DNA of 32,379 bases from an uncultured Corynebacterium sp. (lineage in GTDB: Bacteria; Actinomycetota; Actinomycetes; Mycobacteriales; Mycobacteriaceae). Below the pieces are notes generated by a model. It was not told the DNA's origin and ran no database searches. It worked only from the letters and a program-made list of their open reading frames with translations. Each line of letters opens with the position of its first letter. The first letter of the stretch is position 1. Made by a program: the position numbers and the translations under genes. The DNA is taken from the NCBI GenBank assembly GCA_943914355.1, contig CALUBS010000025.1, positions 1-32,379 on the forward strand. The letters are read 5' to 3'. Below are positions 1 to 8,421 of this stretch, one piece after another.

Positions 1-55
1 GCGCATCACCTTGCCAAGGTGAGGGTCGCGAGTTCGAGTCTCGTCATCCGCTCCA
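1..55 (+). tRNA. tRNA-Gly(GCC), 5' truncated by window edge
   Basis: The first 55 bases are identical to positions 312-366, the 3' three-quarters of the complete tRNA-Gly further on. The anticodon loop TTGCCAA (anticodon GCC), the T-arm with GTTCGAGTC and the encoded CCA end are all present. The D-arm and the 5' acceptor strand lie outside the window. It is therefore a second, apparently identical tRNA-Gly gene in the same cluster. Confidence 0.93.
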
Positions 56-85
56 GCACTGTATTGTGTGAGGCGGTATCGCCAC

Positions 86-156
86 GGTGGAATGGCCGAG
101 TGGTGAGGCAACGGTCTGCAAAACCGTGCACACGGGTTCGATTCCCGTTTCCACCT
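86..156 (+). tRNA. tRNA-Cys(GCA)
   Basis: A complete cloverleaf can be folded. The acceptor strand GGTGGAA (86-92) pairs with TTCCACC (149-155), and the anticodon stem ACGGT/ACCGT closes the loop CTGCAAA with anticodon GCA at 118-120. The T-loop reads GTTCGATTC. The discriminator is T156 and the genome continues CAA, so the CCA end is not encoded and must be added after transcription, unlike the neighbouring tRNA-Gly. Confidence 0.95.
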
Positions 157-180
157 CAACTTAATGCCTTCGGGCATTAG

Positions 181-252
181 GCGCGATTAGCTCAGTGGGA
201 GAGCGCTTCCCTGACACGGAAGAGGTCACTGGTTCAATCCCAGTATCGCGCA
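181..252 (+). tRNA. tRNA-Val(GAC)
   Basis: The acceptor strand GCGCGAT (181-187) pairs with ATCGCGC (245-251). The anticodon stem CTTCC/GGAAG closes the loop CTGACAC with anticodon GAC at 213-215, and the T-loop is GTTCAATCC. The discriminator is A252, followed by CAA, so CCA is not encoded. It lies 24 bases after tRNA-Cys and 38 bases before tRNA-Gly, consistent with one polycistronic tRNA transcript. Confidence 0.95.
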
Positions 253-290
253 CAAGGACTTTGTCCTAGAAACCGGGCCTGGTTTCGCAT

Positions 291-366
291 GCGGATGTAG
301 CGCAGTTGGTAGCGCATCACCTTGCCAAGGTGAGGGTCGCGAGTTCGAGTCTCGTCATCCGCTCCA
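291..366 (+). tRNA. tRNA-Gly(GCC)
   Basis: The acceptor strand GCGGATG (291-297) pairs with CATCCGC (356-362). The anticodon stem CACCT/AGGTG closes the loop TTGCCAA with anticodon GCC at 324-326. The discriminator T363 is followed by an encoded CCA (364-366). This is the complete copy of the tRNA-Gly whose 3' part opens the window. Confidence 0.96.
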
Positions 367-370
367 CTCA

Positions 371-399
371 AGCCGCCTTGTCACCAAGGCGGCTTTTTT
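371..399 (+). terminator. Rho-independent terminator of the tRNA cluster
   Basis: A perfect 10-bp stem AGCCGCCTTG/CAAGGCGGCT (371-380 with 385-394) has the loop TCAC and is followed directly by T395-T399. It begins five bases after the CCA of tRNA-Gly and ends the tRNA operon. Confidence 0.92.
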
Positions 400-549
400 G
401 TATCCGCCACACCCCACACTTTTGAAGTGATGGAGATCGCAGACTTTTTCGCTTCGATGCGGAACTATGAAGATACGGTTACCGACTATTGATAGAGATA
501 CCCTGATGACCACGAATGTCACCAAGATGTTCGTTGGGGATAGGATGTC

Positions 550-567
550 TTTGCATGCATACGCAAA
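550..567. promoter_or_regulatory. Small inverted repeat upstream of the copC operon
   Basis: TTTGC (550-554) and GCAAA (563-567) form an inverted repeat with an 8-base spacer containing ATGCAT. It lies 24 bases before the copC start, inside the 191-base gap after the tRNA terminator that must hold the operon promoter. No convincing -35/-10 pair was found. TTGATA (489-494) and CATACG (558-563) are the best single elements. The repeat could be an operator, but this rests on symmetry alone. Confidence 0.25.
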
Positions 568-590
568 ATTCAGAACTGAAGGAGCTGAAA

Positions 591-1163
591 ATGAGCCATC
601 GCGTACCTTGGTTGCGTCGCACGGCAGTTGCGGTGGGAGCTACCGCACTTATCGCGGGCGGATCCGCACCTGTAGCACTGGCGCACGATTCCGTCGTGGG
701 CGGAACCGTAAAGGAGGGCGACCAGCTCGAGGAGTTTCCTGAGGAAATCACCCTGGAGTTTTCCGGCATCCCAAAGGATCAGTTCAACACCTTTGCGGTG
801 ACCAATAAGGACACTGGCGAACAGATCTTTAGCCAGGAGCCGGAGCTAGATGACCGCGATCTCACGATCACGACTCCAGATGATGTCGATCCCGGGCCAG
901 GAAACTACCAGGTGGGCTACAACATCACCTCCTCGGATGGACACGCCACGCGCGGTGGGGTCTCATTTACGGTGAAAGGTGAGGATAGCGATGATGCTTC
1001 TTCCACCGACGCTGCAGATGCAGATGGAGCTGCAGATTCTTCGAGCGATATGCCCACCTCGGTGAAAATCATTTTGGGCGTGGGTGGTGTGCTGGCCATA
1101 GCGGCCGTTCTGGCTTTGTTGATTGCTAAAACTCGTCGAAACGACTCGAAAGGTCACAAATAA
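591..1163 (+). CDS. CopC-like exported copper-binding protein with C-terminal membrane anchor
   Basis: The 190-residue product has a Sec signal peptide (1-31, ending VALA), a CopC-type beta-sandwich domain (about 32-128), an Asp/Ser/Ala-rich linker (131-153), a transmembrane helix (158-179) and a short basic tail. The mature N-terminus would be His32, and a second His sits in SSDGH (H118). These are the positions CopC-family proteins use to bind Cu(II). The ATG at 591 is chosen for the AAGGAG at 579-584; upstream in-frame codons would bury the signal peptide. It overlaps the next gene by one base (TAATG), so the two are probably translationally coupled. The predicted location is the outer face of the cytoplasmic membrane. 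The family is clear; copper specificity here is inferred. Confidence 0.85.
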   Translation: MSHRVPWLRRTAVAVGATALIAGGSAPVALAHDSVVGGTVKEGDQLEEFPEEITLEFSGIPKDQFNTFAVTNKDTGEQIFSQEPELDDRDLTITTPDDVDPGPGNYQVGYNITSSDGHATRGGVSFTVKGEDSDDASSTDAADADGAADSSSDMPTSVKIILGVGGVLAIAAVLALLIAKTRRNDSKGHK

Positions 1164-1804
1164 TGACTAAGAAAATTTCCCGCCTGATTGCCAGCGTTTC
1201 CCTCAGCGCCCTGGTTCTTGCTGGCTGCTCCCCGGATAACGAGAGCGATTCCAGCAATTCGGAGTCGACTTCGGCCGCTTCTTCCACCGCAGAAACCAGT
1301 AAATCTACCGCTGCAGCGGATAAGGACCTGACCTTCGAGGACGCCGTCGTCCGCGCCAACGAAGACAAGGATATGACCGCCATCTTCGGTACGTTGGTCA
1401 ACCACTCGGATAAAGACATCGAGATTACCGGTTTCTCCACGAGCCTGGACGCAGAGATGAACCAGATTCACGAGACCGTCGATGGCCAGATGCGCGAAAA
1501 ATCCAGCCCCTTGGTTGTCAAGGCCGGCGAGAGCCACGAGCTTGCTCCTGGCGGTGACCACTTCATGCTGATGGGCATGAAGGAAGGCATCATGCCTGGT
1601 GATTCCCTCGAGATGACGGTCACCCTGTCTGACGGCGAGGAGCTTGACCTGGGCACCATCCAGGCCCGCACCATGGGTGCTGGCGATGAGGACTACGGCG
1701 ACATGGAGGGCATGGACCACGGTCACGCAGGCCACGATCACTCCGATCATGCAGGCCACGAGCACTCCGGCAAGGACGACGAGAAAGAAAATCACAAGCA
1801 CTAG
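1163..1804 (+). CDS. PCu(A)C-type copper chaperone lipoprotein
   Basis: The 213-residue product has a lipoprotein signal peptide with lipobox LAGC (Cys22), a Ser/Thr/Ala-rich spacer (23-53) and a PCu(A)C domain (about 55-172). The family's copper site H...M...HxM is visible as H103, M110, H133 and M135. A His/Asp/Met-rich tail (about 178-213) adds roughly nine histidines and looks like a second metal-sequestering region. Proteins of this family pass Cu(I) to the CuA site of cytochrome c oxidase. The gene starts inside the copC stop codon, and the peroxidase gene begins two bases after its end, so the three form one operon. No cytochrome oxidase subunit or copper transporter lies in the window. 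Confidence 0.88.
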   Translation: MTKKISRLIASVSLSALVLAGCSPDNESDSSNSESTSAASSTAETSKSTAAADKDLTFEDAVVRANEDKDMTAIFGTLVNHSDKDIEITGFSTSLDAEMNQIHETVDGQMREKSSPLVVKAGESHELAPGGDHFMLMGMKEGIMPGDSLEMTVTLSDGEELDLGTIQARTMGAGDEDYGDMEGMDHGHAGHDHSDHAGHEHSGKDDEKENHKH

Positions 1805-1806
1805 TC

Positions 1807-3033
1807 ATGACGGGATTCAGCAGAAGGGGATTTCTCACTGGCGCTGCAGTGTCTACCAGTGCCTTTGCGCTGGTGGGGTGCAACTCGGATAGATCAACAC
1901 CAAACGCTGAAGCGGAGGAGAACACTCCGCTTGCCGATGCCACCGTAGCTTTCGACGGCCCACACCAGGCCGGCATTGACACGCCGGAGCAAGCACACCT
2001 GAACTTGGTGGGCTTTGATCTCAAAGGGGACATCGGCAAGCAGGGCTTTGCCCGCCTGATGAAGTTGTGGACCGAGGATGCGCGTGCGCTGTGTACGGGC
2101 CAGCCCCCGTTGGGGACTTTGGAGCCGGAAATGGTGCGCCAGCCGGCGAACCTCACCATCACGTGTGGGCTGGGTGAGAGCATTTTCTCGCTGCTGGGCG
2201 TGGATAAACCGGAGTGGCTTGGCGATGTCCGCGCCTATTCCCGCGACCAATTAGAAGAAAAGTGGGGCCAGACTGACATCGTCCTGCAAATCTGCAGCGA
2301 TGACCCGCTGATGAATACCTACGCCCTGCGGCACATGGTGCGCTCAGGCGAGCACTATGCCGAAGTTAGCTGGCTGCAGCAGGGCTTTATCAACGCCTAC
2401 GGCAGCCACGAAAAGGGCGAAACCGCTCGCAATATGTTTGGCCAAAAAGATGGCACCGTTAACCCGCACGGCGATGAAGAATTCGCCGACCAGGTCTGGA
2501 TCGAGGACGGACCAAAGTGGCAGCAGGGTGGCGCGGCCATGGTGGTGCGCCGCATCCGCATGAACCTCGACACCTGGGAAAAGCTGGATCGGCCTTCCCG
2601 CGAAAATGCGGTGGGCCGCAAACTGGAAAATGGGGCACCGCTTACGGGTGATAAGGAATTCGATGAGGCGGACTTTAAGGCCACGGATGAGTATGGCTTG
2701 CCCGTCATTGATAAGAATTCCCACATGGCGCGCGCCACCGCGCCGAAGGACCACCCAGAGCAAAAGATTTTGCGCCGCCCCTATAACTACGAGCTGCCGC
2801 CGGATGGCAAGGATGGCCAACTATCCAATATTGGTCAAATCTTTATTTGCTACCAACAGGATCCCACCAAGCAATTCGAGCCCATCCAGGCGCGCCTTGA
2901 TGAGGCGGACCTGCTGAATGAGTGGCTGACCCACATTGGTTCGGCGATGTATTTCTGCCCGCCGGGAACCAAAGGCGGCGATGGTAAAGAAACGTGGTGG
3001 GCGGAATCGCTTTGCACGCATGCAGGCCTGTAG
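1807..3033 (+). CDS. Tat-exported Dyp-type heme peroxidase (EfeB-like)
   Basis: The 408-residue product begins with a twin-arginine signal (SRRGFLTG, 5-12). A lipobox-like ALVGC (Cys25) follows, so it may be a Tat-exported lipoprotein. The Dyp hallmark GxxDG is at 212-216 (GQKDG, catalytic Asp215). The proximal heme ligand is probably His306 (NSHMARA), and the distal Arg is R323 or R324 in ILRRPYN. Dyp peroxidases of the EfeB type use peroxide and heme, and some are reported to take iron from heme. The usual partners EfeU and EfeO are absent; here it is the third gene of a copper-chaperone operon. The Shine-Dalgarno sequence is weak, which suggests coupling to the gene before it. Confidence 0.9.
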   Translation: MTGFSRRGFLTGAAVSTSAFALVGCNSDRSTPNAEAEENTPLADATVAFDGPHQAGIDTPEQAHLNLVGFDLKGDIGKQGFARLMKLWTEDARALCTGQPPLGTLEPEMVRQPANLTITCGLGESIFSLLGVDKPEWLGDVRAYSRDQLEEKWGQTDIVLQICSDDPLMNTYALRHMVRSGEHYAEVSWLQQGFINAYGSHEKGETARNMFGQKDGTVNPHGDEEFADQVWIEDGPKWQQGGAAMVVRRIRMNLDTWEKLDRPSRENAVGRKLENGAPLTGDKEFDEADFKATDEYGLPVIDKNSHMARATAPKDHPEQKILRRPYNYELPPDGKDGQLSNIGQIFICYQQDPTKQFEPIQARLDEADLLNEWLTHIGSAMYFCPPGTKGGDGKETWWAESLCTHAGL

Positions 3034-3110
3034 AATGACTATCCGTAAATTTAACTAGTGGATGCGGCCAGGTATGCCGTATCTGCGCGAGCGCAAAAAG
3101 GAGCGCGAAT

Positions 3111-5174
3111 ATGGCGGAACTTATTCCCGCGGCACCGGTAAATTACGAATCCTTCACCGTGCCGGCCGGACAAGCGGTTGGCGCGGTCCTCCGCGAGCTG
3201 GACCTGCCCAATAAGGGCCCAGAGGCAGTCGTGGTAGTCCGCGGCGTGGACGGTACTCTTTTTGACCTCTCGCACACCCCGGATGAGGAATCGACGTTTG
3301 TTCCGGTAGCCGCCTGTGAGGAAGATGGCCGCGCCGTCATTCGCCACTCCTGCGCCCACGTCATGGCCCAGGCCGTGCAAGCCGAGTTCCCCGGCACCAA
3401 GCTGGGCATTGGCCCATCCATTGAAAACGGCTTCTACTTCGATTTCCAGACCGCTGAGCCCTTCACCCCGGAGGATCTCAAGGCCCTGGAAAAGCGGATG
3501 AAGAAGATCATCAAGGGTGGCCAGCGCTTCGAGCGCCACACCTACGTGTCCACGGCTGAGGCAGAGCAGGCCTTGCAGGATGAGCCCTTCAAGCTGGAAC
3601 TTATCCAGGACAAGGGCAATGTGGACCCAGACTCCGATGAGGCCGCCGAGGTCGGTGCCGGTGACTTGACGCATTATGACAACGTGAACCCGCGCACCAA
3701 TGAGGTGGAATGGTTTGACCTATGTCGCGGCCCACACGTTCCCACCACAAAATATATTCCAGCCTTTGCCCTGACTCGTTCGTCCGCCGCCTACTGGCGC
3801 GGCGACCAGGCTAACGCTGGCCTGCAGCGCATCTACGGCACCGCCTTTGAGTCCAAGGACGCATTGGCCGCCTACCAGACCATGGTGGAAGAGGCAGAAA
3901 AGCGCGATCACCGCCGCTTGGGCCAAGAACTAGACCTGTTTTCCTTCCCGGATGAAATCGGTTCCGGTTTCCCGGTATTCCACCCCAATGGCGCGACCGT
4001 GCGCATGGAGATGGAAAACCACTCCCGCAACCGCCACGTGCAGGCGGGTTACTCCTTTGTCAATACCCCGCACATCACCAAGGGCGACCTCTTCCGTAAA
4101 TCCGGCCACCTTGATTTCTACTCCGATGGCATGTTCCCGCCGATGCAGCTCGATGGCGAGTATGACGCCGAGGGAAATACAGTCAAGGAGCCGCAGGACT
4201 ACTACGCCAAGCCGATGAACTGCCCGATGCACAACCTGATCTTTGCATCCCGCGGCCGTTCCTACCGTGAGTTGCCGCTGCGCCTTTTTGAATTCGGTAC
4301 GGTCTACCGCTACGAAAAGTCCGGCGTGGTGCATGGCCTGACCCGTGCGCGCGGCTTTACCCAGGACGATGCCCACATTTACTGCACCGAAGAGCAGCTG
4401 GAAGAAGAGCTTACCCAGGTTCTGGACTTTATCATTTCGCTGCTTGAGGATTACGGCCTTTCCGATTTCTACTTGGAGCTTTCCACCAAGGACCCCAATA
4501 AGTTTGTCGGCTCCGATGAGATTTGGGAGCGCTCGACCACGATCTTGCAGTCTGTGGCGGAAAAATCCGGCCTCGAGCTCGTTCCTGACCCTGAGGGCGC
4601 CGCGTTCTACGGGCCGAAGATCTCCGTCCAGGCTCGCGATGCCATTGGACGTACCTGGCAGATGTCCACGGTGCAGCTGGACTTCAACCTGCCCGAGCGT
4701 TTTGAGCTGGAGTACACTGCCTCCGATGGCACGAAGAAGCGCCCGATCATGATTCACCGGGCCCTCTTCGGCTCCATCGAGCGCTTCTTCGGTGTGCTCC
4801 TTGAGCACTACGCGGGCGCCTTCCCGGCGTGGTTGGCACCGCACCAGGTCATGGGCATTCCCGTTGCGGATGACTTCGTCCCGCATCTGGAAGACGTCGC
4901 CGCCAAGCTGCGCGTCAAGGGCATTCGCGCGGACGTGGATACCTCCGATGACCGCATGCAGAAAAAGATCCGCAACCACACGACAGGTAAGGTGCCCTTC
5001 ATGCTGGTCGCCGGTGCCCGCGATGTGGAAGCCGGTGCGGTGTCCTTCCGCTTCTTGGATGGCACGCAGGTCAATGGAGTGCCCGTCGAGGAAGCCGTTG
5101 AGCTCATCTCCACGTGGGTGGCAGAGCGCACCAACGAGCAGCCGACAGAAGAGCTCATTCGTGCCCGGCGCTAA
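3111..5174 (+). CDS. thrS: Threonyl-tRNA synthetase
   Basis: The 687-residue enzyme charges tRNA-Thr. It shows an N-terminal TGS-like domain (about 12-68), the editing domain with HxxxH (H79, H83), and the class II catalytic core. The core includes MNCPMH (a zinc-site Cys), motif 2 around [10 protein letters not shown] with [11 protein letters not shown], and motif 3 near the [11 protein letters not shown] segment. An anticodon-binding domain follows (about 575-687). Length and order are those of bacterial ThrRS. AAGGAG lies about ten bases before the ATG. The 77-base gap after the peroxidase gene shows no T-box or clear terminator. The end overlaps the next gene by 14 bases. Confidence 0.98.
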   Translation: MAELIPAAPVNYESFTVPAGQAVGAVLRELDLPNKGPEAVVVVRGVDGTLFDLSHTPDEESTFVPVAACEEDGRAVIRHSCAHVMAQAVQAEFPGTKLGIGPSIENGFYFDFQTAEPFTPEDLKALEKRMKKIIKGGQRFERHTYVSTAEAEQALQDEPFKLELIQDKGNVDPDSDEAAEVGAGDLTHYDNVNPRTNEVEWFDLCRGPHVPTTKYIPAFALTRSSAAYWRGDQANAGLQRIYGTAFESKDALAAYQTMVEEAEKRDHRRLGQELDLFSFPDEIGSGFPVFHPNGATVRMEMENHSRNRHVQAGYSFVNTPHITKGDLFRKSGHLDFYSDGMFPPMQLDGEYDAEGNTVKEPQDYYAKPMNCPMHNLIFASRGRSYRELPLRLFEFGTVYRYEKSGVVHGLTRARGFTQDDAHIYCTEEQLEEELTQVLDFIISLLEDYGLSDFYLELSTKDPNKFVGSDEIWERSTTILQSVAEKSGLELVPDPEGAAFYGPKISVQARDAIGRTWQMSTVQLDFNLPERFELEYTASDGTKKRPIMIHRALFGSIERFFGVLLEHYAGAFPAWLAPHQVMGIPVADDFVPHLEDVAAKLRVKGIRADVDTSDDRMQKKIRNHTTGKVPFMLVAGARDVEAGAVSFRFLDGTQVNGVPVEEAVELISTWVAERTNEQPTEELIRARR

Positions 5175-5730
5175 CCCGCAGAAGGGACATAGCGAGGAGA
5201 CGTTCGTCGATACCGGTGCCGGTGAGCCGGACCGGTTGGAGCGACTGTGGGCGCCGTACCGGATGGCCTATATCGCGCAGCGGTCCGGGGATCCCTTCGT
5301 GGAAGCACCCAAGGGCAGTGATGAGGATGGACTCATCATTGCGCGCGGTGAGTCGGTATATGCGCTGCTCAATCTGTTCCCCTATAACGCCGGCCACCTC
5401 ATGGTGGTGCCGTACCGCAAGGAATCCGAGCTGGAAAACCTCACCGAGGAGGAATCCCACGAGCTCATGGCCTTTGCCCAAAAGGCCGTGCGGGTGCTCA
5501 AGCGCGTCTCACAGCCAGAGGCCATTAATGTGGGCTTTAACCTGGGGCGCGCGTCCGGCGGCTCAGTGGGAGACCACCTGCATTTGCATGTGGTGCCAAG
5601 GTGGCCCGGGGATAGTAACTTTATGACTGTCCTCGATGGGACTAAGGTATTACCGCAACTACTGCAAGACACCCGTCGTGTCCTGGCAGAGGGTTGGCGT
5701 GACATGGAAGAGGAGGACTCGCGTGCTTAG
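5161..5730 (+). CDS. HIT-family Ap4A phosphorylase-like hydrolase
   Basis: The 189-residue histidine-triad protein carries DHLHLHVVP (H139, H141, H143), the nucleotide-phosphate-binding triad. The sequence is close throughout to the mycobacterial protein that sits in the same place between thrS and pgsA (Rv2613c), described as a diadenosine tetraphosphate phosphorylase. The GTG at 5161 is the only plausible start: it gives the expected N-terminal extension and overlaps thrS by 14 bases, with AGAAGAG just upstream. It probably degrades Ap4A made by side reactions of aminoacyl-tRNA synthetases, which would explain its link to thrS; that connection is inference. Confidence 0.9.
   Translation: MPGANPQKGHSEETFVDTGAGEPDRLERLWAPYRMAYIAQRSGDPFVEAPKGSDEDGLIIARGESVYALLNLFPYNAGHLMVVPYRKESELENLTEEESHELMAFAQKAVRVLKRVSQPEAINVGFNLGRASGGSVGDHLHLHVVPRWPGDSNFMTVLDGTKVLPQLLQDTRRVLAEGWRDMEEEDSRA
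5711..5717 (+). promoter_or_regulatory. Ribosome binding site fixing the pgsA start
   Basis: AGGAGGA lies five bases before GTG 5723, inside the end of the HIT gene. It selects this GTG over upstream in-frame codons within the HIT gene. Confidence 0.8.
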
Positions 5731-6331
5731 CGTGCATGGGCGAAAGCCCGCCGCCGTGGTGGTGGAACCTATAGCCAAGACCTTTTTAAAGTTGGGATTG
5801 ACACCCAACGTGGTCACGGTTGTAGGCACTATTGTGACCATCGCTATTTCGGTGATCCTCATTCCTACCGGCCACCTCTTTATCGCTGCAGTACTATCCG
5901 GCCTCTTTGCCGCCTTTGACATGCTCGATGGCACCATGGCCCGCCTGACCGGTAAATCGAGCGCTTTCGGCGCCACGCTGGATGCGAGCTGTGACCGCAT
6001 TACCGATGGCGCATTATTCTGCGCTATCGCTTGGTGGCTGGTGTATACCGCAGACGCGTCCAAATGGACCGTGGCGGCCTGCCTCATTACCTTGGTATGC
6101 TCCCAGGTCATTTCCTATATCAAGGCTAGGGGAGAGGCCTCCGGTTTCACCATGGTGGGCGGACTGATTGAGCGCCCCGAGCGCCTCATCTTGGCTTTAG
6201 GCGGCATTGGCCTAGAGGGCTTGGGCGTAGAGTACGCCGCGGCGGTATCGCTGTGGATCTTGGCAGTAGGCTCAATATTTACCGTGTACCAGCGCATTGC
6301 CATTGCAGCGCGCCAAGACGCCGAGATGTAA
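5723..6331 (+). CDS. pgsA: Phosphatidylinositol-phosphate synthase (CDP-alcohol phosphatidyltransferase)
   Basis: The 202-residue polytopic membrane enzyme has the full CDP-alcohol phosphotransferase signature. DxxDGxxAR begins at DMLDGTMAR and is followed by G...D...D in FGATLDASCDRITD, all acidic residues being present. In Corynebacteriales the member encoded between the HIT protein and the PatA gene joins CDP-diacylglycerol to inositol phosphate, the first step toward PI and PIMs. Five to six hydrophobic segments are visible. It overlaps the HIT gene by eight bases. The name pgsA follows the mycobacterial label pgsA1; phosphatidylglycerol-phosphate synthase is a less likely alternative given the context. 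Confidence 0.92.
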   Translation: MLSVHGRKPAAVVVEPIAKTFLKLGLTPNVVTVVGTIVTIAISVILIPTGHLFIAAVLSGLFAAFDMLDGTMARLTGKSSAFGATLDASCDRITDGALFCAIAWWLVYTADASKWTVAACLITLVCSQVISYIKARGEASGFTMVGGLIERPERLILALGGIGLEGLGVEYAAAVSLWILAVGSIFTVYQRIAIAARQDAEM

Positions 6332-6415
6332 ATCAAGCGAACATGGGCGCAGCGGGGGCTATCGTTCCGGCTAGTTCGTGGTTTGCGCACAAACTTTTCT
6401 GGAGGATCCGGCACC

Positions 6416-7318
6416 ATGTGGGATAAAGAAGATGTAGCAGCGGCCGGGTATTTGGCGGGCTGGAAGGTAGTTCGCCGGCTGCCCGAACCGGTAGCGCGCA
6501 CCATCTTCCGGTGGGTGGCGGATTTCGCGAGTAACCACGGGCGCGGCATGGACGGCCTGCGACGAAACCTCACCCGCGTAGTGGGGGCAGAAAACGTCAC
6601 CCGCCAGCTGGTGCGTGATTCCATGCGTTCATATATGCGCTATTGGATGGAGGCGTTCCGCCTGCCCGCGATTCACGCGGATCCCCAACTCCATGAGCGC
6701 CTCATGAGCGGCTTGGAAGGGCTCGAGCACTTTGATGCCTCCGCGCAGTCTGGCCGCGGCGTGATCTTGGCGCTGCCGCACTCCGGCAATTGGGATATGG
6801 CTGGGGTCTTCTTGGTGGGCCACTACGGGCAATTTACCACCGTGGCGGAGCGTTTAAAGCCGGAGGTGTTATTTGATGCCTTCGTGGATTACCGCGAGGA
6901 ACTGGGTTTTGAGGTCCTGCCGCTTACCGGTGGCGCGGCCCCTCCCTTTGCACGCCTGAAGGATGCCCTGCAGGAGGGCGGGGTAGTGTGCCTATTGGCA
7001 GAACGCGATATTACCCGCCGCGGTATCACGGTAGATTTCATGGATGAGGAAGCCAATATGGCGGCCGGTCCCGCGCAGCTAGCCATTGAAACCGGCGCGG
7101 CGCTCCACGTGGTGCACTCGTGGTTTGAAGGCGATGGCTGGGGCTTGTCGGTGTCGCCAGAAGTTGAGGTTACCGATGTTCAAGAGACCACCCAGCGGAT
7201 GGCGGATGGGTTTGCGGCTAATATCCAACGCCACCCCGCGGACTGGCACATGCTGCAACCGCAATGGAATGAGGACGTGGAGCGGCGCCGGCAAGCGCGA
7301 AAGGAACGTTCCAGTTAA
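6416..7318 (+). CDS. patA: Phosphatidylinositol mannoside acyltransferase (PatA)
   Basis: The 300-residue protein belongs to the LpxL/HtrB-like acyltransferases. The catalytic HxxxxD motif is HSGNWD (H122, D127), and Glu196 in LLAERD lies 74 residues later, the same spacing as the catalytic His/Glu pair reported for mycobacterial PatA. It transfers an acyl chain from acyl-CoA to the mannose of PIM on the inner membrane face. ATG 6416 with GGAGGA at 6401-6406 is preferred over an upstream TTG at 6383. The 84-base gap before it is the only real gap inside the PIM operon and could hold an internal promoter. The stop overlaps the pimA start by one base. Confidence 0.92.
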   Translation: MWDKEDVAAAGYLAGWKVVRRLPEPVARTIFRWVADFASNHGRGMDGLRRNLTRVVGAENVTRQLVRDSMRSYMRYWMEAFRLPAIHADPQLHERLMSGLEGLEHFDASAQSGRGVILALPHSGNWDMAGVFLVGHYGQFTTVAERLKPEVLFDAFVDYREELGFEVLPLTGGAAPPFARLKDALQEGGVVCLLAERDITRRGITVDFMDEEANMAAGPAQLAIETGAALHVVHSWFEGDGWGLSVSPEVEVTDVQETTQRMADGFAANIQRHPADWHMLQPQWNEDVERRRQARKERSS

Positions 7319-8421
7319 TGCGCATCGGTATTATTTGCCCGTATTCTTTTGACGAACCTGGTGGCGTGCAGGCTCATATCCTTGATCTGGCCACCGTTTT
7401 TATAGAACAAGGCCACTTTGTCCAGGTCCTTGGTCCCGCCGCGGAAACCACACCACTGCCGGATTTTGTGGTCAAGGGTGGACCTGCCTTCCCGATTGCG
7501 TATAACGGCTCGGTCGCGCGCTTGTCGGTGGGGCCGAAGGTAACGCGCAAGGTCAAGCGCTTCATCCAGGACGGCGATTTTGATGTCCTGCATATCCACG
7601 AGCCCAATTCCCCGAGTTTTTCCATGACCGCCTTGGCCGTGGCGCACGGCCCCATGGTGGCGACGTACCACGCCTCGGCGGCCAATTCACTCATCCTCAC
7701 CTTGGCAAAGCCGCTGCTCGTGCCCTTTTTGGAAAAGATTCGCGGCGGCATTGCGGTATCGGACATGGCGCGGCGCTGGCAGGTGGAGCAACTGGGCGGC
7801 GATCCCGTCCTGATCCCCAACGGCGTCGATACCTCCGTCTACGCGCTTGCGCGCAAGAAAAGCGAGCCCGCGCTTGCCGATGCCCCACTCGAGGTCGTCT
7901 TCCTCGGCCGCCTCGACGAGCCGCGCAAAGGCCTAGACATCCTGTTAGCCGCTTTGCGCCAGGTCAATAAGAATATTCGCGTCACCATTATGGGCGGCGG
8001 CCGCGCCCGCGAGGTCGAGGGCGTGGACTTTGTCGGGCGCGTTAGCGATGCAGAAAAGGCACAGATCTTAGGCCGGGCCGATGTTTACGTGGCGCCCAAT
8101 ACGGGCGGGGAAAGCTTTGGCATCGTGCTGGTAGAAGCAATGGCCGCCGGTGCGGCCGTCGTGGCTTCTGATTTAGAGGCCTTTCGTGCGGTCTGCAACG
8201 CAGAATCGGAAGAGCCTGCGGGAGCACTATTCCGCACTGGCGATGCCACCGATTTGGCACGCGTGCTCAACCAGGTCTTGGATGATGGTGACTACCGGCG
8301 GCGATTGGTGCGCAATGGCGTGCAACGCGCCCAGATGTATGACTGGGACCATGTTGCCGCGGCGGTCATGCAAGTTTATGAAACGGTGCAAGATGGCACG
8401 AAGGTGAGGGTGAAGCGATGA
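7318..8421 (+). CDS. pimA: Phosphatidylinositol alpha-mannosyltransferase (PimA)
   Basis: The 367-residue GT-B glycosyltransferase of family GT4 makes the first PIM mannosylation, from GDP-mannose to PI. Visible features are the N-terminal PGGVQ glycine loop (14-18), VATYHAS and IPNGVD segments at the domain interface, and a C-terminal donor site with ESFGIVLVE (the EX7E motif). The length fits the family. Start and stop both overlap neighbours (TAATG with patA, ATGA with the next gene), so it is translationally coupled on both sides. Confidence 0.93.
   Translation: MRIGIICPYSFDEPGGVQAHILDLATVFIEQGHFVQVLGPAAETTPLPDFVVKGGPAFPIAYNGSVARLSVGPKVTRKVKRFIQDGDFDVLHIHEPNSPSFSMTALAVAHGPMVATYHASAANSLILTLAKPLLVPFLEKIRGGIAVSDMARRWQVEQLGGDPVLIPNGVDTSVYALARKKSEPALADAPLEVVFLGRLDEPRKGLDILLAALRQVNKNIRVTIMGGGRAREVEGVDFVGRVSDAEKAQILGRADVYVAPNTGGESFGIVLVEAMAAGAAVVASDLEAFRAVCNAESEEPAGALFRTGDATDLARVLNQVLDDGDYRRRLVRNGVQRAQMYDWDHVAAAVMQVYETVQDGTKVRVKR

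Noticed and set aside
498..542. CsoR-type copper operator upstream of copC (ATACCC ... GGGATA)
   Set aside because: The two elements are not true inverted repeats and the 33-base spacing does not match known CsoR sites.
467..742. Plus-strand frame overlapping the start of copC
   Set aside because: Arg/Gly/Ser-rich out-of-frame reading of the copC signal-peptide region; the copC frame has the ribosome site and the signal peptide.
3034..3110. T-box or other riboswitch upstream of thrS
   Set aside because: The gap is only 77 bases, without a T-box sequence, specifier stem or terminator/antiterminator pair.
3930..4979. Long open frame (349 codons) on the minus strand inside thrS
   Set aside because: It lies entirely antisense to a well-supported synthetase; its length is explained by the codon bias of thrS, and it has no recognisable domain or ribosome site.
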